This document shows positions 22,986 through 28,594 of a stretch of 28,594 nt of DNA, piece after piece. Made by a program: the position numbers and the translations under genes. Location of the stretch: assembly GCA_033722675.1 (NCBI GenBank), contig JAWVYO010000025.1, forward strand, positions 1 through 28,594, in the 5' to 3' direction. The notes beneath the pieces were generated by a model that was not told where the DNA came from, searched no databases, and saw only the letters and a program-made list of their open reading frames with translations. Numbering within the stretch: position 1 is the stretch's first letter; every line of letters starts with the position of its first letter. Source of the stretch: DATHYU01 sp033722675 (lineage in GTDB: Bacteria > Actinomycetota > Acidimicrobiia > Spongiisociales > UBA11373).

Positions 22986-23900
22986 ATGCGATTCGCGCTG
23001 CAGACCTCGGGTGACCTCGACACGCTCGTGGACGCGGCGGACTGGGCCGAGCGGAGGGGCCTCGACTGTCTCGCCATCCCCGACCACTACGTGCTCTCGC
23101 GGTCGGGCGACGGGCCGCCGGCCTACGACGCCTTCGTGCTGCTGGGGGGACTCGCCGCGTCCACGGCCTCGATCGAGCTGTCGCTCCTCGTGTCGCCCAT
23201 CACCTTCCGCCATCCGGCCGTCATCGCGAAGAGCGCCCTCACCGTCGACGCCATCTCGGGCGGGAGGTTCACCCTCGGGATCGGCACCGGCTGGCTCGAG
23301 ATCGAGCACGAGGTCTTCGGCATCCCGCTGCCGCCGATGGCCGAACGATTCGAGCGGATGGAGGAGGCGCTCGGCTACGTCCGGGCGCACACCCGCGGCG
23401 AGTCCTTCGAGGGCCGCCACTACCGACTGCGGGCCGTCGCGCCCCGTCCCGCACCGACGGACGGGTTCCGGCTGGTCGTGGGCGGGAAGGGGAGTCGCCG
23501 GACACCGACGCTGGCCGGGAGGTTCGCCGACGAGTACAACGTCTATCCGGCGGCGCCGGACGAGCTGCGGAGCCGGATCGAGCTCGCCAGGCAGGCCGCG
23601 GAGGAGGCCGGCCGCGACCCCGACGCCCTGCTGATCAGCAGCTCCGGGTCGGTCCTCGTCGGCCGTGACGAGGCCGACTACCGGCGGCGGTTCGCCGAGA
23701 CCGCGGCCTCGGCGGGCCTGGACGAGGAGGAACTCGAGGAGCACTTCGCGTTCCGCTCCACGCCCCGGGGCCCGGCGCCCGCCGTTCGCGAGCAGCTCGC
23801 GCAGATGGAGGCGCTCGGCGTGCGCCGCTTCTACCTGCAGACCTCGGTGGCCGACGGCTTCGAGGGCGTGACCGACACGCTGGAGATGCTGTCGGGCTGA
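22986..23900 (+). CDS. LLM-class flavin/F420-dependent oxidoreductase
   Basis: This 304-residue protein belongs to the luciferase-like monooxygenase (TIM-barrel) superfamily, in the branch that mostly uses reduced F420 in actinobacteria. It begins MRFALQTSGDLDTLVDAADWAE, interrupted by the usual first turn. It contains the family segments LDCLAIPDHYV (about 30-40), SLLVSPITFRHPAVIAKSALTVDAISGGR (about 75-105, split by Pro) and LGIGTGWLEIEHEVFGI (about 98-115), and it has RLVVGGKGSRRTPTLAGRFADEYNV before the C-terminal helices. The GTGW and adjacent residues form the phosphate-binding part of the cofactor site. The substrate is unknown. It is divergent from the ferredoxin gene with 82 nt between, which may mean shared control, but the two need not work together. 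F420 rather than FMN use is an inference from lineage. Confidence 0.87.
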   Translation: MRFALQTSGDLDTLVDAADWAERRGLDCLAIPDHYVLSRSGDGPPAYDAFVLLGGLAASTASIELSLLVSPITFRHPAVIAKSALTVDAISGGRFTLGIGTGWLEIEHEVFGIPLPPMAERFERMEEALGYVRAHTRGESFEGRHYRLRAVAPRPAPTDGFRLVVGGKGSRRTPTLAGRFADEYNVYPAAPDELRSRIELARQAAEEAGRDPDALLISSSGSVLVGRDEADYRRRFAETAASAGLDEEELEEHFAFRSTPRGPAPAVREQLAQMEALGVRRFYLQTSVADGFEGVTDTLEMLSG

Positions 23901-23923
23901 TCGCGCCGACCGTCGCGACGGCG

Positions 23924-23929
23924 TACGAT
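23924..23929 (+). promoter_or_regulatory. -10 box of the SnoaL-like gene
   Basis: TACGAT ends 6 nt before the GTG at 23936, in a gap of only 35 nt after the LLM gene. No Shine-Dalgarno is present, which favours a separate leaderless transcript over read-through translation. Confidence 0.5.
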
Positions 23930-23935
23930 CTGACC

Positions 23936-24307
23936 GTGGACCGCCTCACCGACACCCTGCGCGACACGATCGTCGACCTCGAGCATCGGTTCTGGGAGGC
24001 GAGCACGGATCCCGACTTCTACCGGGACCACGCGCTCCCCGACGCCGTGATGGTGTTCCCCGGGGGTCACGGCATCGTGCCCGTGGACCGGGTCATCGAC
24101 ATGGTCGACGCCAACACCGTTCCCTGGGCCAGCTACGCGCTGGGCGACCTGCGGGTGGTGGAGGGGGTCGACTCGGTGATCCTCACCTACCGGGCGACGG
24201 CCCGCAAGGCCGGGGAGGAGACCGAGATGCAGCTCTACGCCTCGACGGTGTACGTCCAGCTCGGCGGTGCCTGGAAGCTGGCGCTCCACCAGCAGACCCT
24301 GGCCTAG
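23936..24307 (+). CDS. SnoaL/NTF2-like small protein
   Basis: This 123-residue protein has the cone-shaped NTF2/SnoaL-like fold pattern: two N-terminal helices (LTDTLRDTIVDLEHRFWEAS), a DFYRDHALPDAVMVFPGG stretch, a helix (VDRVIDMVDANTVPW) and then three to four beta strands ending in AWKLALHQQTLA. Proteins with this look, including DUF4440 members, may be enzymes or simply bind ligands. No catalytic residues can be assigned with confidence, and I do not recognise a specific function. There is no signal peptide. The stop codon shares its bases with that of the convergent lipoprotein gene: the four bases CTAG at 24304-24307 encode TAG on both strands. Confidence 0.75.
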   Translation: MDRLTDTLRDTIVDLEHRFWEASTDPDFYRDHALPDAVMVFPGGHGIVPVDRVIDMVDANTVPWASYALGDLRVVEGVDSVILTYRATARKAGEETEMQLYASTVYVQLGGAWKLALHQQTLA

Positions 24308-25500
24308 CGGGCGTCGGGGGTCGACCAGGCGAGGACCGCGATCCGATCGCCCTCGACGGCCACCCGGGCGAACCGCCCGGCGGCGTCGGCCCCCGTCCGC
24401 ACCGACCAGAGTTCGCGTCCCTCGAGGTCGAAGCCGGTGGTCGTCCCGCCGCGGTCGACCACCACGAAGCCGTCGTCGAGCCGCGGGCTGGTGCAGCACG
24501 CCGGGAAGGCCACCGGGGTCGGTTCCACCCCGGTCGGGCCGACGGTCCGCAGCAGGCCGTCGGCCCCCAGCACGAGGACGCGGTCCCGCCCGGCGAGGGT
24601 CGGCGGGCCCAGCAGCCCGGGGGCTCCATGGTCGACCATCCATGCGACCCGCCCGTCTTCGATCGCGGCGACCCGGGTCCCGTCGGCGGCGACGACGAGG
24701 CCCTCCGCCGTGGCCGGTGCCCCGGTCGGTGCGAAGCCGGGCTCCGCCGTCCAGAGGAGAGCGCCGGAGGTGGCATCGACGAGCAGGACGCGGTCGCCGG
24801 CGGTCGCCGCCACCGAGCCGTCGCCGACGGCGACGCCCGTCACGGTCAGATCGGCCCCGAGATCGATCGAGAACCTGGGGGCGCCGTCCCCGGCGTCGAA
24901 CCCGTCGAGTCTGGCGGCGCTCCCGCCGACGGGGACGACGACCACGCCGTCTCCGACGACGATGTCGGGGGCCTGGATCGCCGACCCGTCGGGCACCTCG
25001 AGGAGGTGACGCCACCGCTGGCGCCCGTCGTCGCGGCCGATCGCCGCCACGGACACCTCCTCGACGGTGAAGAGGGCGTCGTCGTCGGTGGCGAGCCGGA
25101 TCGCCGGGAAGATCTGGGGGGCGTTCCACAGCTCCCGGCAGGTCGCCGCGTCGATCGCGAAGATCGGTCCGCCCCGGAGCGAACCGAAGAGCACGCCATC
25201 GTCCAGGACGTGGTGGCGGAGGAACTGGCTGCCGAGATCGAGCCGCCAGAGGGTCCGGTCGTCCTCGACGACCTCGAGCCGGACCCCTCCGAAGGGGCCC
25301 GCCGCGGACGGTGCGGCGCCCGTCACCGAGCAGGCGGGTGCGGGGTCCGCGGTGGTCACGACCGATCCGGCCGTCGACGTGGTCGTGCTCGACGTGGGCG
25401 CGGCGGTGGTGCCGGACGACCCGCCCCCGGTGCACGCTGCGAGGACGATCGCCGCCGCGGCCGCGATCGCTCCTAGCCTCGTCCTCGATGCTGAAGGCAC
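24304..25500 (-). CDS. PQQ-like beta-propeller lipoprotein
   Basis: This 398-residue secreted protein has a short basic N-terminus (RTR), a hydrophobic stretch and a clear lipobox ending LAAC at about residue 23. A Ser/Thr/Gly-rich linker of about 35 residues follows, as is typical of anchored actinobacterial lipoproteins. The rest consists of repeated beta segments of the WD/PQQ-like type with recurring patterns such as LWRLDLGSQF, ELWNAPQ, LLWTAEPGF and ELWSVRTG, each a Trp-containing strand ending a blade, consistent with a propeller. There are no PQQ-binding or catalytic residues I can assign, so it probably acts as a scaffold or sensor outside the membrane. The only usable start is the GTG at 25500. 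It lies 13 nt inside the divergent methyltransferase gene, so its promoter must be within that gene. Confidence 0.8.
   Translation of the reverse strand: MPSASRTRLGAIAAAAAIVLAACTGGGSSGTTAAPTSSTTTSTAGSVVTTADPAPACSVTGAAPSAAGPFGGVRLEVVEDDRTLWRLDLGSQFLRHHVLDDGVLFGSLRGGPIFAIDAATCRELWNAPQIFPAIRLATDDDALFTVEEVSVAAIGRDDGRQRWRHLLEVPDGSAIQAPDIVVGDGVVVVPVGGSAARLDGFDAGDGAPRFSIDLGADLTVTGVAVGDGSVAATAGDRVLLVDATSGALLWTAEPGFAPTGAPATAEGLVVAADGTRVAAIEDGRVAWMVDHGAPGLLGPPTLAGRDRVLVLGADGLLRTVGPTGVEPTPVAFPACCTSPRLDDGFVVVDRGGTTTGFDLEGRELWSVRTGADAAGRFARVAVEGDRIAVLAWSTPDAR
25474..25479 (+). promoter_or_regulatory. -10 box of the methyltransferase gene, inside the divergent gene
   Basis: TAGCCT is followed by 8 nt and the ATG at 25488. 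It lies within the first codons of the lipoprotein gene on the other strand, so the two promoters must overlap with coding sequence. Confidence 0.45.
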
Positions 25501-26540
25501 GTCTCGTCCAACGTCTGGAGGGGTCCGATCCCATCCCGTTCGAGGAGTTCATGGCCCTCGCGCTCTACGACGAGGAGCTCGGCTACTTCGCCACCGGGCC
25601 GCTGCGATCGACCACGACGGGGGACTTCCTCACGAGCCCCGAGGTGTCCCCGCTCTTCGGGGAGACGATCGCCCGGTTCGTCGATGCCGAGCTGGAGCGG
25701 TGCGGCGGTCGGGCCGTCGTCGAGGTCGGCAGCGGATCGGGGTCGCTGCTCCGTCCGCTGCTGGACGGCGTCGAGACCGGGGTGGTGGCCTGGGCCGTTG
25801 AGGCGTCCGCCGCCGCCCGCGCAGCCACGACCGGCGCGGTGCCGGAGGCGACCGTCGTCGCCCGGATCGACGACCTGCCGCCGTCCCTGCGGGGCGTGGT
25901 CGTCGCCAACGAAGTCGCCGACAATCTGCCCGTGGCGCTCGCCGTCAGACGGGGCTCCGGGTGGATGGAGCGGTTCGTCGGTGCCGCCGACGGTGAGCTG
26001 GTCTACCACGAGGTGGCGGCGAGACCCGAGGTCGCCGCCTGGGCGGACCGTCACGCCGGGGTCGTCCCCCAGGGGGGTCAGGTGGAGGTGCAGCTCGCCG
26101 CCGGCGTCTGGCTGCGGTCCCTCCTGGATCTCGTCGAGGCGGGCGCGGTCGTCGTGATCGACTACGGCGACGACGCCGAGGGGCTGGCGCGGCGGCGGGA
26201 GGAGGGGACGCTGCGGACCTACCGGGGCCATCACCTCGGACCCGATCCCCTGCTGGAGCCGGGGGGAACGGATGTCACCGTCGACGTGGCGTTCGATGCG
26301 CTCGCCGACGTCGCGGCGACAGCGGGGTGTCAGGTCGACGTCACGAGCCAGGTCGAGTTCCTGGAGCGGTGGGGACTGGCCGACCGGCGCCGGGAACTGC
26401 GTGAGGCCGAGCTGGCCGCCGCCCGGGTGGGGGAGACGATGGCGCGCCTCGTGGCCAAGAGCCGGGTGACCGAGGCCGACACGCTCCTCCACCCGCGGGG
26501 ACTCGGTGCCTTCCGGGTGCTGGTCGCCCGGCGAGGGTGA
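25488..26540 (+). CDS. MidA/NDUFAF7-family SAM-dependent methyltransferase
   Basis: This 350-residue protein belongs to the MidA/NDUFAF7 (DUF185) family. Typical features are the N-terminal IPFEEFMALALYDEELGYF (16-34), GDFLTSPEVSPLFGE (45-59), the SAM-binding loop EVGSGSGSLL (79-88), VVANEVADNLPVAL (an acidic post-I strand, where relatives read NELLDALP) and VVVIDYGDDAEG further on. In mitochondria the family dimethylates an arginine of the NuoD homologue and is needed for complex I assembly. A complex I operon lies 2.9 kb away, so an assembly role is a reasonable inference, though bacterial members are less well studied. The loop after the acidic strand reads EVADNLP instead of ELLDAMP, a mild divergence. 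The ATG has no ribosome-binding site and is probably leaderless. Confidence 0.85.
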   Translation: MLKARLVQRLEGSDPIPFEEFMALALYDEELGYFATGPLRSTTTGDFLTSPEVSPLFGETIARFVDAELERCGGRAVVEVGSGSGSLLRPLLDGVETGVVAWAVEASAAARAATTGAVPEATVVARIDDLPPSLRGVVVANEVADNLPVALAVRRGSGWMERFVGAADGELVYHEVAARPEVAAWADRHAGVVPQGGQVEVQLAAGVWLRSLLDLVEAGAVVVIDYGDDAEGLARRREEGTLRTYRGHHLGPDPLLEPGGTDVTVDVAFDALADVAATAGCQVDVTSQVEFLERWGLADRRRELREAELAAARVGETMARLVAKSRVTEADTLLHPRGLGAFRVLVARRG

Positions 26541-26564
26541 CTGCCGACAATCGTTCACCGGAGG

Positions 26565-26570
26565 TACGCT
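26565..26570 (+). promoter_or_regulatory. -10 box of htpX
   Basis: TACGCT ends 7 nt (CCGGGGC) before the ATG at 26578, in the 37-nt gap after the methyltransferase gene. This is the leaderless arrangement. Confidence 0.5.
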
Positions 26571-26577
26571 CCGGGGC

Positions 26578-27468
26578 ATGAACAACCTGAAGACCGTCGG
26601 CCTGCTGGCGTTCCTCGGCGCGATCTTCGTGCTCGTCGGGCAGGTGCTCGGCGGCACCTCCGGTGCGGTGACCGCCCTGATCTTCGTCGGGGTGCTCAAC
26701 TTCGGCATCTACTTCTTCTCGGACAAGATCGCCCTGAAGTCGGCGGGCGCCCGCCCCGTCGAGGAGCACGAGCTCCCACAGGTCTACGGGATCGTCCGGT
26801 CGCTGACGCAGCGCGAGGACATGCCGATGCCGACCATCTACGTCATCGACAGCCCCCAGCCCAACGCCTTCGCGACGGGCCGCAGCCCGAAGCACGCGGC
26901 AGTGGCCGTCACCACGGGGATCCTGCAGATGATGGACTCCGACGAGCTCGAGGGCGTGCTCGCCCACGAGATCTCCCACGTGCGCAACCGTGACGTCCTC
27001 ATCGGCACCATCGCCGCCACCGTGGCGGCCGCCCTGTCGTTCCTGGCCCGCATGGCGATGTTCCGCTCGCTCTTCGGCGGGGGGAACCGCAACGACAACA
27101 ACCCGCTGGCGGGTCTCATCGCCCTCGTGTCGATCATCGTGGCCCCGATCGCGGCCATGCTCATCCGCTTCGCCGTGAGCCGGTCGCGGGAGTACGAGGC
27201 CGATCGCAGCGGTGCGGAGATCTCGGGGAACCCCCTGGCGCTGGCCCGGGCGCTCGAGAAGCTGGAGGCCGGGACGTCGCGCATTCCGATGGACGTCAAC
27301 CCCTCCACCGCGCAGCTCTTCATCGCCGACCCCCTGAAGGCGTTCGGGAACCGGGGCGGCCGGGGCCGGCAGCAGCAGGCGTCGACCTTCGCCAAGCTGT
27401 TCTCGACGCATCCGCCGATCTCCGAGCGGGTCGAGCGGCTCACCCGGATGGCGCAGGGCTGGCGGTAG
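26578..27468 (+). CDS. htpX: Membrane zinc metalloprotease HtpX
   Basis: HtpX is an M48-family membrane protease that degrades misfolded membrane proteins, usually under envelope stress. The 296-residue product has two N-terminal helices (about 5-26 and 30-47), the active-site motif LAHEISHVRNRD with H130, E131 and H134, two further hydrophobic segments (about 140-160 and 178-200) and the third zinc ligand in SREYEAD (about 205). The C-terminal STHPPISERVERL is the family signature. All catalytic elements are present. It may share no function with the genes upstream; the spacing and its own -10 box suggest separate transcription. Confidence 0.95.
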   Translation: MNNLKTVGLLAFLGAIFVLVGQVLGGTSGAVTALIFVGVLNFGIYFFSDKIALKSAGARPVEEHELPQVYGIVRSLTQREDMPMPTIYVIDSPQPNAFATGRSPKHAAVAVTTGILQMMDSDELEGVLAHEISHVRNRDVLIGTIAATVAAALSFLARMAMFRSLFGGGNRNDNNPLAGLIALVSIIVAPIAAMLIRFAVSRSREYEADRSGAEISGNPLALARALEKLEAGTSRIPMDVNPSTAQLFIADPLKAFGNRGGRGRQQQASTFAKLFSTHPPISERVERLTRMAQGWR

Positions 27469-27487
27469 GTCCCGGCCACGGGACGGC

Positions 27488-27493
27488 TAGAAT
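27488..27493 (+). promoter_or_regulatory. -10 box before the tRNA cluster
   Basis: TAGAAT lies 29 nt upstream of tRNA-Tyr. A small hairpin (CGCCCC, 27501-27506; GGGGCG, 27510-27515) falls in the short 5' leader that RNase P would remove. No clear -35 box is visible. Confidence 0.45.
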
Positions 27494-27522
27494 CCGTCGC
27501 CGCCCCCCAGGGGCGCGGATCC

Positions 27523-27604
27523 GGAGGGATGCCCGAGCGGCCAAAGGGAGCAGACTGTAAATCTGCCGGCTCAGCCTTCGGAGGTTCGAATCCTCCTCCC
27601 TCCA
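27523..27604 (+). tRNA. tRNA-Tyr (anticodon GTA)
   Basis: The acceptor stem GGAGGGA (27523-27529) pairs with TCCCTCC (27597-27603), followed by discriminator A. The anticodon stem GCAGA/TCTGC holds loop CTGTAAA with anticodon GTA at 27557-27559. The T arm is GGAGG-TTCGAAT-CCTCC. A long variable arm makes this a class II tRNA, as expected for bacterial Tyr. CCA is not encoded. Confidence 0.95.
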
Positions 27605-27634
27605 CGGGTCGCGGTAACCTACTGCGACCGAGAG

Positions 27635-27706
<72 letters not shown>

Positions 27707-27726
27707 CGGAGCCCGTGGCTCCTCGG

Positions 27727-27798
27727 GGCGGCGTAGCTCAGAGGTAGAGCACCCGGCTCATAATCGGGTTGTCGGTGGTTCGAGTCCACCCGCCGCTA
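27727..27798 (+). tRNA. tRNA-Met (anticodon CAT)
   Basis: The acceptor GGCGGCG (27727-27733) pairs with CGCCGCT (27791-27797), with a G-U pair at the end, discriminator A. The anticodon stem CCCGG/TCGGG holds loop CTCATAA, anticodon CAT at 27759-27761. The first acceptor pair can form and the GGG/CCC anticodon stem of initiators is absent, so it is probably the elongator; a lysidine-modified tRNA-Ile cannot be fully excluded. CCA is not encoded. Confidence 0.92.
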
Positions 27799-27896
27799 CG
27801 AAGCATGTCGGATTGCCGCGATGGCGCTGCGAACATGTGGAGGGGCCGCAGCCACCGGCGCGGCCCGACGACACCCGACAACCGAACAGCACCGAC

Positions 27897-27903
27897 AAGG
27901 GAG
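27897..27903 (+). promoter_or_regulatory. Ribosome-binding site of tuf
   Basis: AAGGGAG lies 5 nt before the ATG at 27909. The 110 nt between tRNA-Met and tuf hold no convincing promoter, so tuf may be cotranscribed with the tRNAs. Confidence 0.65.
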
Positions 27904-27908
27904 AACCC

Positions 27909-28594
27909 ATGGCCAAGGAGAAGTTTGAGCGGTCGAAGCCTCATGTGAATGTGGGGACGATGGGGCATATTGATCATGGGAAGACGACGTTGACGGCTGC
28001 GATCACGAAGGTGTTGGCGGAGTCGGGTGTTGGTGGGGCGACGCATTTCACGGCGTTTGATGAGATCGATAAGGCTCCTGAGGAGCGTGAGCGTGGGATC
28101 ACGATTGCGATTGCTCATGTGGAGTATGAGACGGAGAATCGTCATTACGCGCATGTGGATATGCCGGGGCATGCGGATTATGTGAAGAACATGATTACGG
28201 GTGCGGCGCAGGTGGATGGGGCGATTTTGGTGGTGTCGGCTGCTGATGGTCCGATGCCGCAGACGCGGGAGCATGTGTTGTTGGCGCGTCAGGTGGGTGT
28301 TCCGTACATCGTGGTGTTTTTGAACAAGACGGACATGGTCGATGATCCCGAGTTGTTGGATCTGGTGGAGTTGGAGGATCGGGATCTGTTGACGGAGTAT
28401 GAGTTTCCTGGTGATGAGGTGCCGGTGGTTCGGGGGTCGGCGCTCAAGGCGTTGGAGGGTGATTCGGGTCATCAGGATGCGATCATCGAGTTGATGGAGG
28501 CGGTTGATTCGTTCATTCCTGAGCCTGATCGGGATACCGACAAGCCGTTCTTGATGCCGATCGAGGATGTGTTTTCGATCACTGGTCGTGGGAC
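27909..28594 (+). CDS. tuf: Translation elongation factor Tu, N-terminal part
   Basis: EF-Tu brings aminoacyl-tRNA to the ribosome using GTP. The first 228 residues are present and the right edge cuts the gene in domain 2. GTPase motifs are intact: P-loop GHIDHGKTT (19-27), RGITI in switch I, DMPGH in switch II (where many bacteria have DCPGH) and LNKTD for guanine recognition; GSALKALE follows. The tRNA-Tyr/Thr/Met and tuf order recalls the tRNA-tufB cluster of other bacteria. Codon use is odd: of the first 60 codons, by my count, 37 end in G, 19 in T, only 4 in C and none in A, whereas the first 60 codons of nuoD have 37 ending in C and only 3 in T. His is always CAT in this stretch. No frame disruption is seen. 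Confidence 0.97.
   Translation, partial: MAKEKFERSKPHVNVGTMGHIDHGKTTLTAAITKVLAESGVGGATHFTAFDEIDKAPEERERGITIAIAHVEYETENRHYAHVDMPGHADYVKNMITGAAQVDGAILVVSAADGPMPQTREHVLLARQVGVPYIVVFLNKTDMVDDPELLDLVELEDRDLLTEYEFPGDEVPVVRGSALKALEGDSGHQDAIIELMEAVDSFIPEPDRDTDKPFLMPIEDVFSITGRG

Noticed and set aside
27738..28472. Minus-strand reading frame of 244 residues opposite tuf
   Set aside because: It is produced by the G/T-ending codons of tuf, is Arg/His/Leu-rich, and covers the tRNA-Met gene and the certain EF-Tu frame.

Overview
The window looks like a chromosomal segment of a high-GC actinobacterium. Almost every codon ends in C or G, start codons are often GTG, and actinobacterial TANNNT -10 boxes sit 6-8 nt before many start codons, which suggests leaderless mRNAs. 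There is also an F420/LLM-type oxidoreductase and an actinobacterial-style EF-Tu. Acidimicrobiia or a relative is my best guess, but I cannot place it firmly without a search. There are no rRNAs, CRISPR arrays or insertion sequences, and no gene-free stretch longer than about 210 bp.

Layout. (1) 1-3673: the end of a sugar ABC transporter operon, with a substrate-binding protein (cut by the left edge), an unusually large MalF/AglF-type permease and an AglG-type permease; no ATPase gene accompanies it. A strong 15-bp hairpin closes it. (2) 3783-6623: a large signalling protein joining a class III nucleotide cyclase domain, an NB-ARC-like ATPase and a helical repeat tail. (3) 6667-11117: a minus-strand ferric-iron (Fbp-type) ABC operon with start/stop overlaps, divergent from a DtxR-family metal regulator; the shared control region holds several dyads and promoter boxes. 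(4) 11277-12386: an alkaline-phosphatase-superfamily enzyme on the minus strand. (5) 12491-22636: a tightly overlapping complex I operon nuoABCD-HIJKLMN that lacks nuoE, nuoF and nuoG, so the encoded 11-subunit complex has no NADH-oxidising module here. (6) 22643-27468: a small ferredoxin ending 6 nt from nuoN, an LLM flavin/F420 oxidoreductase, a SnoaL-like protein, a beta-propeller lipoprotein, a MidA/NDUFAF7-type methyltransferase (a complex I assembly factor family) and an HtpX membrane protease. (7) 27523-28594: tRNA-Tyr, tRNA-Thr, tRNA-Met and the start of tuf (EF-Tu), cut by the right edge.

How it fits together. The most coherent theme is respiration: an EFG-less complex I, a ferredoxin beside it that could be an electron donor (speculative), and a MidA-family methyltransferase a few genes away whose known relatives modify the NuoD homologue. 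The second theme is metal supply: an Fbp-type importer probably controlled by the divergent DtxR-like repressor. Genes that begin transcripts mostly look leaderless, whereas genes inside operons carry Shine-Dalgarno sequences or overlapping start/stop codons. The tuf gene stands out because its codons end in G or T and almost never in C, the reverse of its neighbours.
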